Shown: piece after piece, positions 44,901-56,372 of the stretch
Numbering within the stretch: the stretch's first letter is position 1
Layout: the number at the start of each line of letters is the position of its first letter
Assembly (NCBI GenBank): GCA_022539475.1
Contig: VCMS01000004.1
Coordinates: forward strand, 124,001-188,000
Source of the DNA: Gracilaria domingensis
Taxonomy: Eukaryota; Rhodophyta; Florideophyceae; Gracilariales; Gracilariaceae
Reading direction: 5' to 3'
DNA: 64,000 nucleotides
The notes under the pieces: model-generated
What the model saw: only the letters and a program-made list of their open reading frames with translations
Database searches by the model: none
Told to the model about the DNA's origin: nothing
Translations under genes and position numbers: made by a program

Positions 44901-46438
44901 CGTACATCTCACACACACACACACACACGCACACACACGCACATAAACACTCACTCTCACGCACGCACACACACACGCTCTCACACAGTGTGTCTGCGTG
45001 CGCGCGGCGCCGAACACACATCAACATGTCGTCAACGCACCCGCCGAGCACCGTTGATGAAATCATCACCGCACATCCACAAAAAGTGCTCATCCTGCTT
45101 CCAATTTCTCAATTCAGAGCCACAGAAAGCGCCACACTTGACGCATTCTTTGACGGCTGTTTACGCGCTAACTTTTACTGTAACCCCTCCCAAAATATAT
45201 AACACACTTGTCAAGCCCCGAATCGTTCTCTTACGTTACCTGCCCAAGTACACATAGCGAATGTCTTTGTGTCGGAACATCATGTTCACCATCTACACCT
45301 GCTCATGACTCATTCGCGCAGAAACAACGTCATTGGCGCCAATACGAGTGTACATAGCGCATTCTACAAACTGCCCGTTTTCTCTCCGAAATGTTGCTTT
45401 CACTCGCTACACAAGCTGTACGCTTCATCAAACGCGTACCCCGGATACAGCGCTTCGGGCGCAGCGCCACTCACAGCTCGCCAAGCTAAGCTTGACGATC
45501 CTACAAAATCCTTGCTAGCCTTATCCGCTTCATCTCCCTGAACGGCCGCTCCTTCGCTGAATTGCAGAAGCATGCTATCCGCACACCCAAAGTATCCAAA
45601 TCGAATCTGATTGTTAACAATAGCGCACGCGGTCTCACGAAAGCAACAAAAAGTCGTTGCCGTGCAAGGCACGCTTTTTAATTCAACAGAGCCATATCGG
45701 TCAACGTACGTTAATCGCGTGAGTGTTGACAACCATTTCCGGCCGCGTAAGTTAACTGCGCGGTGTCAATACGGTAAGCGTCGCACCACCATTAAAGATA
45801 AAGATACCTCGTGCCCCCCACCATGCAAAGCAGGGCTAATCTTAGCAAGTAAAGTTAGCAGTTTGGATATTTTCCTTGTTCTGCTGCTTACCGCAGTGAT
45901 CGTCGAGCCGAAGCGCAAGCGCCCCAAAACGTAATTATCATCGTGATCATTACGAGAGGAACTGCAGCATGGAGTGTGTAGGGTGGACGGGTGTTGGGGG
46001 GAAGGGGGGCGGGGGGGGATGGGGGACGGGGGGGTGGTGGGGGGGAGGTGCAGCTGTGGATCGGCGGCGAGCGCGGTCATGTGAGAAGCGATGCGTGGCG
46101 TCGCCAGATGAGCCAAGCGCGTCGATCGGGGATGAACGCTGTCAGATCAACTTGTTGTCACGTCAGCTGGCATACAGTACACGTAGTTGACGCGTCTGAC
46201 GTCGATGACACCTTGTCATCTATATATTTCATCGCTTGGGCGCGTGTACGACGCACAAAACACGTGTCACGCACCCAGCTACCACTTTCGGGGGCCTTTC
46301 TGCAGAGCAAACGTCGTGAAGTTTTGCAGTCCTCTAAACCCTTACGCGTCGACGCAGGTCCGTCGAGTTGAGGAGTCGTACTGCTGTGCGCTAGAGTTAC
46401 GCCACGGTGGGCAGACGTGGTCTGTCCATGCCGCACCC
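41954..46438. other. Long GCGC-rich and simple-repeat tract upstream of the bZIP gene
   Basis: About 4.5 kb without a supported gene. From 42420 to 44640 it is extremely rich in CG and GCGC words, with uninterrupted G runs at 43272-43291 (20 G) and 43501-43516 (16 G). CA/AC microsatellite lies at 44910-44990 and G-rich sequence at 45998-46050. The bZIP leader and promoter lie in the first part. Many long frames on both strands are Arg/Ala/Pro artefacts of composition. Confidence 0.6.
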
Positions 46439-46963
46439 ATGTCAGACAAAGTGGTCGAGGTTCCCGTGCTTTCTTCGTCGAACAACGCCCCGAAGAGCGC
46501 CCCCGCCCAACAGCCTCAAAACACCTCCGATGACCTGATGAACCAGTTCAATCTCACCGAGATTCTCACTGAATTGCGCACCAAAAAGCTGCGCTCCTCC
46601 TTTATGTTTCTCATAAATGAGATCCCGACCGACGTCGTCCCCCTCAAGCCGCGCTGTCCTGCCGGCTCGCTGCTCGAGATCGCCATGCAGCCCGTCAACG
46701 AAGACGAAAGGCGTCTCGAATTGTTTGACGAGCGCGTCATAAGAAATGCCCTGACGTTGAAGGAGAGTCCCGACCCGGTCAAAATGCCCGAGTGGCTGCA
46801 CGTGGAGCAGCCGTGGGGCGACGACGACAAGCGGAGGAAACGAAGAGAGAAGAAGAAGAGAAAGAAAAAGAAGAAGAGAAAGAGGGAAGCTGAGGAAGCA
46901 GACGCTATGGATGCCTCTCGTCATGATGACGAAGAGCGAAGAGCGCGGAAGAAGAGAAAATAA
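46439..46963 (+). CDS. Lysine-rich nuclear protein, MED19-like
   Basis: 174 residues from ATG 46439. A short disordered start is followed by a conserved-looking core: LTEILTELRTKKLRSSFMFL, then SLLEIAMQPV, then FDERVIRNALTLKES ending in VKMPEW. A very basic Lys/Arg/Glu tail (RRKRREKKKRKKKKKRKR) follows. Mediator subunit MED19 has the same order (short helical head, an 'LR.AF.L..' type helix, Pro-rich link, long Lys-rich tail). The match is by layout and a few positions only; another nuclear chromatin protein is possible. The frame is open upstream to 46187 but lacks conservation-like sequence there. Single exon. Confidence 0.45.
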   Translation: MSDKVVEVPVLSSSNNAPKSAPAQQPQNTSDDLMNQFNLTEILTELRTKKLRSSFMFLINEIPTDVVPLKPRCPAGSLLEIAMQPVNEDERRLELFDERVIRNALTLKESPDPVKMPEWLHVEQPWGDDDKRRKRREKKKRKKKKKRKREAEEADAMDASRHDDEERRARKKRK

Positions 46964-47458
46964 GCCGGCCTTTGAGAGTCAAAACCTGTTACTCAACCTG
47001 TCATGCGTATGATAAGCTGCAATTCTACTCTGCGTGCAGTTTGTCATTTGATTTAGAATGCCTTGCATTGGTTGCGAGCGGAGAAAAGGAAGTAATGTTA
47101 AAGAACGCGACGAGGCATAATCTTACAAAGGTAAGATATTATGTTACCGGTTCCATGACTCCTTTGGTGTCACGGTGAGGAAGACCGAAGCGCACGAAAA
47201 GCGAAGACAAATGATAAAGAATGCGGTTTGAGCACTACCCATGTTTACTCTCATTCCGTCGAACAACTAGTACATAGTTTCCATTCTAGTCGCGTGCTCG
47301 CAGTCGCAGTTTGTCGCGCATTTGATTCACAATGTTTTGTGTTCTGCGCAGCGGTCGTCTGGCGTTTCCTTCGGCACCCAACGCAGCAGTGGCCTGTGTG
47401 CAAAGGTGTACAAAAAAGCATCGAAAATGTGAGTAAAGAAAGCTTTTGTTCATCTTTC

Positions 47459-47947
47459 TCAATGCAAGGCAACGAACAAACGTACGGATCCAAAAGCTTG
47501 AAGAACAAACAGAGCGAGCACAGGAGACAAGTCAAGTCCAAAAATAGGCGGCACGACGTTTCGAAACAGGTTTAGATACGGATCACACACAGTAAAAACA
47601 GGTCTCAAGAAACGATTATCTTGCAGTCCAGGGAACCAAGATAGAAGGATACGAGCAACTGCATGAAAAAGTAAATGTAAGAACGGGGTTGTGCACAAGT
47701 CCGTCATGGGCTCCAGTCTTGACAGCCATAAGTACTACGTACCTATTACATTCTGATAGATGCCGAAGAAGGTTACTGTGCCCCCGATGGTAGTGCTTTC
47801 CAAAACGCTGTCGCCGGGAAGCAGCATTGCCGGCACGCCTCGCCGATAAATTCGCGTGTGTTTAGGCGCAAGCAAAGGAATGGGGATGGCGGCAACTCTG
47901 TTGCTCAAAACGGGCCGTTTGTGTTCGAATTTAGCCACCGCATTCAT
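47459..47947 (-). CDS. YggT/Ycf19-family membrane protein (two exons)
   Basis: Coding is complement(47459..47658, 47743..47947), 134 residues. An 84-bp intron (GTACGTAG...TTCATGCAG) interrupts the first membrane helix. Splicing joins FFGIYQNVI to VARILLSWFPG and restores the YggT pattern, with VCDPYLNLFRNVVPP and LDLSPVLALFVLQAF after it. Residues 1-55 are basic and Pro-rich, consistent with a plastid transit peptide. YggT relatives in plastids and cyanobacteria act in nucleoid and thylakoid organisation, and bacterial ones in osmotic stress. The start could lie further upstream, since the frame is open to 48100 without another ATG. Neither exon alone would be noticed. Confidence 0.82.
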
Positions 47948-48458
47948 GATCGCCGAATGAGGCGTGAAACAAACCGCGTCTCTATCTTCTCTGGCTTTCT
48001 TTCTCCCAAGAGCACGCCGGACGTGTCGAAATGATGCGGCTCCGCTGATGGCGTGAGGACGAGTAAGAACGAACAAGAAACTTGAGGCTGGTACTCTCAA
48101 AAGGAGATTAAGGTAGTGTGAGTCAATCTCATCCGCGAGAGTGCTCGCCGGAAAGACTTCAAACTGGAAAATTTACGGAAACCACACTTTTTGTGGTGAA
48201 CGCCAATGATGCTTTTTCATTGGCTGTTCGAAAAGACAGCACGTTGCTCTTTGCTCGTCAAACTTGCCAAGTTCGACGCTCTCTGGAGCAGGTTCGGTTA
48301 CAGGAACTAAGACGTCTCTCTCCGGCAGGTCCAACAAGCCGTTCGTACGTTCGACATCTAATATGTACAGATTCTGCATCATGCCACACGATTCCGAAGG
48401 CCTGCATGCGTGATGATTTCGTTCAACGGCGCTCACAAATGATTCTTCATCACCACAG

Positions 48459-48493
48459 TGACCATGGATCACGATGATCGTGATCCATGGTCA
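48459..48493. repeat. 35-bp perfect palindrome, one-base centre
   Basis: TGACCATGGATCACGAT and its exact complement surround a single G at 48476. With a small gap the symmetry resumes outward (ATTCTTCATCA on the left against TGATGAAGAAGAAT on the right), so the older palindrome was probably about 70 bp. Confidence 0.9.
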
Positions 48494-48768
48494 TGATGAA
48501 GAAGAATATTGTCATCAGATGTGTGTCCGAATCCCACTGCACCTGCTCGAAATGCGCTGTGTCTATCCAAGTCTGCACTAATTCGAACTTCAACGCTTCC
48601 CCGTCAATTCGTACCAAATCAACATCCATTCTTGACAACACCACAATTGGCTGTTACATTCGAAGGCAAACGCGTTCTACACCATGCTCGGCAACCTACA
48701 TTCGGCCAATACGCTCATACGAGCTGCCACAACCGCGGTTCGTCCGTGAGCAATCAATCTCGTGGTTA

Positions 48769-49190
48769 CTTCTTTATTGTGGACGGTGGTTTCTTATTAC
48801 TAGACCACAGTAACGCTTAGAGGGAGCTTTCTCTCTTTAAAAAGGCTAAGAAGTTCTCTGAATTGTGCTTGATCAGATATTGGATGCACGATTTCGCTTC
48901 GCGTGACTGACCAGTAAGCAGGTCCCGTCGGGATGTGTTTGACGACAGACACCTCAAGACGGCATGTTCGCAGTCTTTCTCGACGTTTGTTCCGCAGGAG
49001 CACCTCAGCGTTTTCTTTTCAAGACACGATGCCACCGGCACATGCCCCGTGAAGAACTGCGCCATCAACGCATCCGCTTTGCGTGCTGCTCTTTTGTCTC
49101 CAAAAGAGCCTGGGCGCTGCCCCAGAAGCGGGACAGTCTCGCGGTTACATCTCTGTGCCACGCACACCCGCTGCCCAGACTAATTCCCGT
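48769..49190 (-). mobile_element. LINE 3' fragment, second family
   Basis: Minus-strand frame 48817-49167 reads FFTGHVP, then CSCGTNVEKDCEHAVLRC, then YLIKHNSENFLAFLKRES, and stops. This aligns with the end of the LINE at 35660-35965 (LYVGHSPYL, CSCRPG...VEHYLLRC, LAFLVRERF) but differs enough to be another family. The segment 48769-48828 is its 3' untranslated end and is matched near 58232-58300. No endonuclease or reverse transcriptase remains. Confidence 0.75.
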
Positions 49191-51137
49191 CATCCTCGCA
49201 TCGCCTACCCTTGGTATCGCAAAGTGGCCTGAGCCTTTTTTCCCAATTATTTCCACTACAGTATGTCCTATACAGCAGTGGAACATCTTTATTCCGCTGA
49301 AACCCTCCAAGTAATCGCCGCGGATTTGACCAGCTTTGTTTCCGTCTACATCACCACGCAAGACTCTCAGTGCGAGCTTGGGTGAGTCCAGACGGTATTA
49401 AGGCTACCGTCCTGAACCCTACCCTATTACATTCCTAGGGAGGTTCCTCTCTGGCGCAATGTATTGTCAGAGAACTGGTAGATTTCTTTCGCGGCCAGCA
49501 GCTGATCGAACGATTATTCCTGTAGAATTGATGATTCCTATGAAGCCGTCATTGCTGCGAGCGGGTTCTCATCGTTTCTCCCCACTTTCTTTCGCAAGTG
49601 GAAATTGTGGTCTTGGACAGACTGGATGGTCCATACAAACTTGCTTTCTTGGTAGAATGTGATACTTACAATTCTGGTGCGGATGAGCAAGATTATTATT
49701 CTTGTCATATTATACCATGTCTCTTAGGCTCGGAGATACATGTTTGGCATTTGGTGATGGTTGTCATTCTACAGTGCGGCTTGCCTACAATGGGCTCAAA
49801 AGCTTATCATCTACGAGTCTGTAGATGAACTGCGCCCCACAACAGCCTTCTTTGACTGATGTTGACTTGGCGAGCATACTCTACATTAGCAACAACCCAT
49901 TCGATCAAGCCTACCCTCTGCCTGCCCCGGCCAATTCCATCAGTATCGCCTACGCCCACCGATTCAAACAACATGAAGACAAATATTGTTGCAGTGGCGA
50001 CTAATGCTCTCGGCGATGTAGTATGACGTGCTGCACAGAGAATATTGCTAGGACCGCAAGTTAACTCATTCTGTGTAAACCAGATTATCTTTGGGATATG
50101 TCTGCATGTAAGTTGTCTGCGTTTGAGGAGAGGGAAGCGTAAACTAGTTATCTGCAGATGCGAGATACTGTATCAAGTAGGTGACGATAGTCATATATGT
50201 TGGCGCAGCAGCTAATTGCGGAGGAGAATTGTTGTTTGTACCACAAACTATGATATCTCTGCTCTGAACTGATGACTGGAAGCGCCTTATACTTCCAGTT
50301 GCAGCCCCAGCTCTCCTAGTACCATTACAAATGCGGCTGCTTACCATCAGGCTTTCGCTTTGCCTGTGAAGCTTAAGGTTAACGCAAAAAGCGGTCCTTT
50401 TTTGTTCTATCAATGCCCTCGACATTCATGGCGCAATGGGCCCAAGCGCTATTAGCTTCCTCAGAAAGCTAGCCCAGGAAAGCGCCCAACGTATAAAGGG
50501 GCAAAGGCAGCATGGGAGTATCGGGCCTGAACTTAGCACTACGCCTAGAGACTCTCTCTAGTAGAGAGACGACACAACAAAAACTTACAGCTTCTGCGAT
50601 CAACACACGCCAATTGCTGTCAGAATCACCCACGTTCCCAGGCCTCACATAATGCGAGTGCCAGACACAAAGTAAACAGACGTCTCTCTCTCAATCTTGC
50701 AGAAGAGTCGGCAACTGTGTTCCGAGACCTGTATGTTATGGTCCAGGCAGATGAGAAATGCTTCCAATTGTGAATTCCTCCGTTCGCTTGCCAAGACGAG
50801 GCAGAGTATTCATGTTCTTCTCTCTCTCTCTCTCCTTTTCTTCGTTTCTTTCTTCAGAATCAAGCTATCTTAACTACCATAACTTAAAACAATATACGGA
50901 GCAATGAGGAAACGCCCTTTCACGAAGAAGACCAACTTTTTATCTTGACACTAGAAGCTAGGAGAAGAAATCTGCCACAACAAGACATTGACGCACGCTC
51001 ATGGGTCGCAATCGAATTCGTCTCGAATGTGTTCGCAGCGGGCATCTCAACAGATAGTGGCTATCGTCATACAAGACTCAAGAGCGACAACGACAAACTA
51101 ACCATTTTTCATCCCATGGAAATAAAAGGGAGTTGCG
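49191..51137. other. Gene-free stretch
   Basis: I see no supported gene. There is a (TC)n run at 50818-50836 and a small palindrome (CTCTCTA-G-TAGAGAG) near 50553. Short frames show no domain. Much of this is probably decayed transposon sequence, but I cannot align it by eye. Confidence 0.4.
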
Positions 51138-51179
51138 TCCATCGAACACTGTCCATCGAACACTGTCCATCGAACACTA
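51138..51179. repeat. Three tandem copies of a 14-bp unit
   Basis: TCCATCGAACACTG occurs three times in direct succession, the last copy diverging at its end. Confidence 0.8.
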
Positions 51180-51274
51180 TTCGACGGCTGCGATAAATTG
51201 TGTTTCGTTTGGCGTCCCTAAAGAGGTCTCATGTCTCTAAAAACGGTTAAAGCAGGTTGCACAACCACGCTTTT

Positions 51275-51690
51275 TCAGTAAACTGCTAAGCGCTTTTCCA
51301 AAGTCAGCGAGAACTTCCAAGATGTTTGGTTAACGGTAGCTGTAAAGCCGTGTTTCGCCAATTCATCTACGAACTCGTTACACGGTATGTCACATGGCTG
51401 GGAACCCTCCCAATATCTACAGCACAGTATTCTCTTATCTCCCCAAGTCTGTGCTCTCTCTTTCTTCGGCAAAGTTCGTTCCAGATTGCACGTGCGTCCG
51501 ATACCTGTATCCCAAGAAAGTTGGTGATCCCGCAAAAGTTATTGAAGCACACAACGTTGGCATGCTGGGATATACGTGACAAAAACCGTTGATAACACGG
51601 ATAGAAAGAGGGTTACGACGCGAAGCTCTAATCACATTCTTTTCTTTCAGAGAATACAGCGGCCGGTCTCTAACTAGAAATTCGTCTATA
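51275..51690 (-). mobile_element. LINE remnants: RNase H end and a 3' terminus
   Basis: On the minus strand one frame shows DIGRVPSH and a neighbouring frame NEFVDELAKHGF, the closing RNase H motif split by a frameshift (51367-51480). Just 5' of it (51600-51680), EFLVRDRPLYSLKEK and RASRRN resemble the C terminus LVRERFFQQKRS...RRN of the LINE at 35.9 kb. Thus two truncated copies lie head to tail. Confidence 0.55.
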
Positions 51691-52229
51691 TTCGTATCGA
51701 AGCTTCTACGAAAAGAGCTTCGAGAAGTAGACATGTGGAGTTCCAGAGGTGGGAAGGGTGCGCGCGAGAAGCTGCCATAGAAGACAGACCGAACGCCGTA
51801 GACGAAGCCTTTGGGGTTTATTAAAGACCTAAGCGCTTGCTTGAGGCTCCCAACCCTTACAATCTAACTGTATCTGCTGTATGATAATATCGATACTCTC
51901 AAGTGATTGCGAGTGTCCTCTTTGCTCGCTCTTCTTTCTGAGGCGTCTTTTTGCGGTGGACTCCGTGACAATAGAGGTCAATATTGAAGTTGGATGCATA
52001 AATGAGAACACATGAGAGTGCTTTTTTGCAACGTTCAAGCCTCATCACTTTTGCTTCTCTCTATCTCTCTCTCTCTCTCTCTATTTACGAATGAACAAGC
52101 TGTACACAAGCCTAGTTCCTGTTCCGACGTAAAATGGAACCCTTTTCTCGAACAAAGCTTTCTCCCACTAGGAAGACCAGCATTTTTGTATGCATGGCAT
52201 ACTCACAGGAATATCTGCTACAACTGACC

Positions 52230-53340
52230 TCTTTTAAACTCTAGTCTTTCACGTAAGGAGAAAACACAACCTTGTCGATAATATCAAATTCGGGGCACCT
52301 TACAAAGTAATGCTCGGCATCGTTCAGAACACCCGGTCCACAGCACACCAGCCTCTTTTCCAGCGAGCGAGGTCCCAGAGGATGAAGAGAAAAAGTGGAC
52401 CCTCTTGAGTAGCTAGGACAAAGCGTGCACTGCTGTTCTTCTTTGATGCGGACAAAAACCTTTTAATACTCTCTCCGTTCATGGAAAAAGTGAAGTTGAT
52501 TACGCTTCTACTCGTTGCTTTGCTCAAGACCAAACGACCTATAATATATCTCTACATCACAACCACTGAGGGCAACTCAGTAGTTGTACTACACTTGCGG
52601 TCTAGGATGAAGTAGAACTTTGTACTCAAACGCTCTCCCATCAAAAATGCGAACAAATCTACGCGGGTATTGTCCAACTCTACGTGGTCAGCGTCCTCTT
52701 TACCATTTGTGCCGCATATGCACCTTTCAGATTTCCGTTTCCGTAAGATGCCTGGCGACGTATATGGACGGAAAGCCATATTAGGAACCTGACCCATGAG
52801 AAGTTGGGCCAAGCGCAGCATCCCATCTTTCTTGTCGCACATTCGCTTCTGCTTCTCCAGGTCCAACCATTCTCGCCATTTTGGCTGGAAACCTGGGCAG
52901 CAACGGTCCGGAACTTCGTCGCGTTGTGACTATTCGTTTCACTTCAGTGGGTGAAGTCTATTGAAAGTTTCAATTTGAAACCATAAGCTGACTCCCGCAA
53001 AAGATCTTTCCAATGCTTCTCTCGCCAGCAGGAACAACATCTCAGTTTTATGCTTCTGAGACGACTTGCATTGAACGTGCTTGAGTTATCCAGTACGCTT
53101 TGTGGATCAAAAATGTGACAGGACCTACCCATCCCATTGGTGCCTCCTTGAGAACTAGCTTGCGCGTTGTAGAGCAATAGTCTGTACTTCCGGTACCCCT
53201 GGTATGCTGAGAAACATTGGCCGCCTCGTCCACCAGTTAGCACTTTTGACTTCTTTACACTCTTCTATGTGCAAAAGCCATCTTTCGGCCTGCTCCAATG
53301 CTGCAGGAATCTGCGTGGGATGTTGTCGAATTGCAGGCAT
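52230..53340 (-). mobile_element. LINE remnants: RNase H start and two Cys/His ends
   Basis: On the minus strand, 52552-52866 reads LAQLLMGQVPN, then CICGTNGKEDADHV, the Cys/His end of a LINE. At 52250-52370 a second copy reads KRLVCCGPGVLNDAEHYFVRC, very close to KRLVCSCRPGVLNSVEHYLLRC of the element at 35.7 kb. Frames at 52944-53340 resemble the start of an RNase H domain with frameshifts. These are decayed, non-functional pieces of more than one LINE copy. Confidence 0.6.
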
Positions 53341-53399
53341 CGCAGTAAGTTGTTGCTCCGGCCTCTACGGAGTGCTGTGAGATGATTATCTACTGCTGA

Positions 53400-54368
53400 T
53401 TACTCATATGTTTGACTTGCGACATGGTTTTCATTGGTGGTTTCACCCGAAGGAGGCGCAGATGCTCTAAAGCTATTAAGCAATGAGATTAATGCAGTTC
53501 CTAGCAACACAGAAGCAGCAATGACACCACCCGCCTTCCCCAAAAAGCAAAGAGAAGTAACGATTACAGCGGCTGAAATGACGCCAAACAAAAGAGAGAA
53601 GAAGGTAGTTTGAGGTGGCATACCAAGTACAAAGGCTATTACGCAGCCGGTCCACGCGCCAGTACCAGGCAGTGGAACGCCGACAAAAAGAGCCAACGCT
53701 CGTGCCTGTGAGGCAGAATTACTAACCGTTCGCGCTTTTCTTCTGGCGCGATCTAACACTTTGGACGCCACACGCTGCACGAACGCGAGTCTTAATAGAC
53801 CCATCAATGGAAAAACCGGTAGCATGTTTCCAATGACTGAGAGCAAAAAAACTTGTAGTGGTGGAACTCCAAGCAGAAAGCCTACGGGAATACCGCCTCT
53901 GAGCTCGACGACGGGTAGGGCGGATATGATGAGGACGACAGCCTCATCTCTCAAGCCACGGGAGCGGAGAAAGTTTGCAGCCTTCTCACCGGTGGAAACG
54001 TGAGCTTTTGTGTGGGTGGCGGCGACGGTGAGATCAGTGGATACGTTGATGATGGGCAGGTTGTGTGGTTGAAGGTTGGTCGTGGACAACAACGAGGTGT
54101 TCGTTACAGTGGCGTTGATTTGCTGCACGGTGGCAGCGGGCGACGAATGAGAAGCGGACGAGAGCGCGTGCGTGGGGGTGGTGAATAAGGTGAGAACGGC
54201 TCCGACAGTGGTGGCAAGCGAGGTGATTGCGCGAATGCGTGCGTGGCTGGAAGGGGCTTTGAAAGCGGTCATGCGGAGGCGGGCGGCGGTGGAGGGGCGG
54301 GATGCGTTACATGTGGGGGCGGTGAATGCTGTTGTTCGCAGTGGAAGGGACGGGGCAAACAACAGCAT
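53400..54368 (-). CDS. Putative small multidrug-export family (PF06695-type) membrane protein, plastid-targeted
   Basis: 322 residues from ATG 54368-54366. Residues 1-70 are Ser/Thr/Ala/Arg-rich without acidic residues and end in a hydrophobic stretch, like a plastid transit peptide. The core (about 135-300) has the family phrases ISALPVVELRGGIPVGFLLG, GNMLPVFPLMG, VPLPGTGAWTGC and several hydrophobic helices. The family's substrate is not established despite its name. Its start is 897 bp from that of the divergent transporter gene. Single exon. Confidence 0.8.
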   Translation of the reverse strand: MLLFAPSLPLRTTAFTAPTCNASRPSTAARLRMTAFKAPSSHARIRAITSLATTVGAVLTLFTTPTHALSSASHSSPAATVQQINATVTNTSLLSTTNLQPHNLPIINVSTDLTVAATHTKAHVSTGEKAANFLRSRGLRDEAVVLIISALPVVELRGGIPVGFLLGVPPLQVFLLSVIGNMLPVFPLMGLLRLAFVQRVASKVLDRARRKARTVSNSASQARALALFVGVPLPGTGAWTGCVIAFVLGMPPQTTFFSLLFGVISAAVIVTSLCFLGKAGGVIAASVLLGTALISLLNSFRASAPPSGETTNENHVASQTYE

Positions 54369-55264
54369 GAGGGTGTTGTATGTAATGATGTGTATCTATC
54401 TCTGTTAGATGTGGGTGAGGAAGATGGCGTGCGTGGAGTGGCGGGCATATCGGCGGGCGGCGCTGACCGAGTACCGACAGTATCCTTAGGATAACCTTAC
54501 CTTCGGGATTTGGTTCTGATTTGGTCGGCGTCGGAAAGTTGATGGCACTAACGGCCCGGGTGGACACGTGCGGGCCAACGGGTATGTAGTTGTACAGTAG
54601 ATAATAATGCTCAAATATTCATGCAGAGCAGGCCTGGCTGAGCAGGACGTATTGGCGCCGAGCTGAACGCGGCGTTGCGCTGGCGGCCGTATGCTGTCAT
54701 ACTCATTCTTCGATAAACGTGGGGAGGTCATCTGCGAAACAGGAACCAAAGGCGGTACGAACGCTGTTTATCCGCGCAGATACAGCAGCGGTTTATACGC
54801 AGCCAGCAACAAGTCGCTTCCAACGCGGCAGGGCGTGTTCGGGAATGCGCCAAACTGCAGCGGGAGGCCGTCGGCGCCACGGCCGCGCGCGCGCGCATCA
54901 ACGCGGCGTTCCATACAGCAGCGTACGTGTGGCCTCCGCACGCCGCCCGCGTGTGGCGCGGCCCGCGCCGCGCTACACATACATACCAGCTCGCGCGCCG
55001 CGGCATTATCCAGCACGCCGTGTGCAAGGGTAGTGCAGCGACGCCAGCCAGTGCTCCGCGCGCTGCGCCACGCCAGCTGCGTTTTGCTATCGACAGCGCG
55101 CGCGTCGTCCCTCCGCCGCGCGGTGCGTTTCTGGCGTCCATACAAATCCAAAACGGCTTGCTAGTCGCCGTCGTGCCGCCGTCGCCGTCCCGTCCCCCGC
55201 CGCCGCCTTCGTACTCCATGCGTCCCTGCTGTGGCTGTTGCTGCCTTCCTACCGCGTCGTCAAC
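54369..55264. promoter_or_regulatory. Divergent promoter region, GC-rich on the right
   Basis: 0.9 kb between the two membrane-protein genes. From 54840 to 55200 it is rich in GCGC words, like the regions upstream of the E(z) gene and the bZIP gene. No convincing coding sequence. Confidence 0.5.
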
Positions 55265-56302
55265 ATGTCCCCACAGCCGCCCAAGTCGCCCCTTTCCGCG
55301 CTCCGTGCCGTCTCGTTCACCCCCGTGCTGGCCGCCCTAGCGTACGTCACCACCTCGACGTCGCTCACGCTCGCCAACAAGTTGATCTTCTCCCACTCCC
55401 TCGATTACCCCTGGGCCTTGCTTTCCTTCCAGTCCATCGCCGTCACGCTCTTGTTGTGCCTCCTTCAGCTACTTCGTCGCAAATCCCCGATCTCTCTGCC
55501 GCTTTTGCGACAAATCTTTGTACCATGTTTACTCTTCACCTTGTACATCTTCACCAACGCCCGAGCCTTGCGTTCCGTCTCGCTGCCGGTGCTGTCCGTG
55601 CTCAAGAGCATGGCGCCCATGGGCATCGCCCTCATGGAACGCGCGCTCTTCTCGGACCCCATCACCCCAACCACTGCCGTCGCCATGATACTCATCGTCG
55701 TGGCCAACGCAGTCACCGCCGTCACCGACCTGGACTACAATCCCGCCGGGTACGCCTGGGCCATGGCCAACGTCCTCATTAACATCTTCTACGTACTCTC
55801 TCTCCGCGCATGTCTTTCCGACTCGTTCACCCCGGTTCAAAAGACCTTGCATGCCAATCTTGTCGCCGCCTCCCTCATGTTGCCTATTGCTTTTTCAACC
55901 AACCAACTTGTACCGTTTATTCAACACTTTCCGAACACTTCACCCGTATTCCGTCACGTCTACGTCCTATCTGCCGTACTCGCCGCCGCCATTGGCATAT
56001 CAATATTCTGGCTTGTATCCGTCACTTCAGGGAGCACGCTCAGCTTTCTAGGCGCATGCAACAAGTTTTCAGTCGTCCTACTTGGAGCCCTTTTGTTCAA
56101 CACTAACATCTCCACGTTAGGCTGGGTCAGCATCATGGGTGGTGTTGTTGCTGGCGTTCTCTTCGCCTTCTCAAAGGCGTACGCTCCTGCCGCCGAATCG
56201 TCTTCCAACACTTTGAAACAACCGTCAACCGTCGTCAATATCAATACCGAATATAAACCGCTGCATGAAGAAAGCCTTTTGGCAATCGAAGACAAACCAT
56301 AG
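55265..56302 (+). CDS. Nucleotide-sugar transporter, GDP-mannose (Vrg4/GONST) type
   Basis: 345 residues from ATG 55265; an in-frame codon chain extends only nine residues above it. About ten hydrophobic helices span residues 15-310. Family features include LTLANKLIFS in helix 1, PVLSVLKSMAPMGIALME mid-protein and the C-terminal GSTLSFLGACNKFSVVLLGALLF, which corresponds to the GALNK-type GDP-sugar signature of Vrg4/GONST proteins (here GACNK). It would exchange GDP-mannose or a related GDP-sugar for GMP across the Golgi membrane, feeding cell-wall and glycoprotein synthesis. A Cys in place of Leu in that signature leaves substrate choice open. A small hairpin follows 52 bp after the stop. 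Confidence 0.8.
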   Translation: MSPQPPKSPLSALRAVSFTPVLAALAYVTTSTSLTLANKLIFSHSLDYPWALLSFQSIAVTLLLCLLQLLRRKSPISLPLLRQIFVPCLLFTLYIFTNARALRSVSLPVLSVLKSMAPMGIALMERALFSDPITPTTAVAMILIVVANAVTAVTDLDYNPAGYAWAMANVLINIFYVLSLRACLSDSFTPVQKTLHANLVAASLMLPIAFSTNQLVPFIQHFPNTSPVFRHVYVLSAVLAAAIGISIFWLVSVTSGSTLSFLGACNKFSVVLLGALLFNTNISTLGWVSIMGGVVAGVLFAFSKAYAPAAESSSNTLKQPSTVVNINTEYKPLHEESLLAIEDKP

Positions 56303-56353
56303 ATCAAGATGGCTGCCTCAAGGTGTGCCGTCATCTATCAAACACAACCACTC

Positions 56354-56372
56354 GTCATGCTTTCAGCATGAC
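56354..56372. repeat. Short hairpin after the transporter gene
   Basis: GTCATGCT, loop TTC, AGCATGAC. It lies in the 3' untranslated region and could shape the mRNA end; no function is shown. Confidence 0.5.

Noticed and set aside
48487-48820. Plus-strand frames after the 48.48-kb palindrome, considered as a LINE ORF1-type protein
   Set aside because: A single HTSC-like spot was the only hint; no zinc-knuckle spacing and no match to either LINE family.
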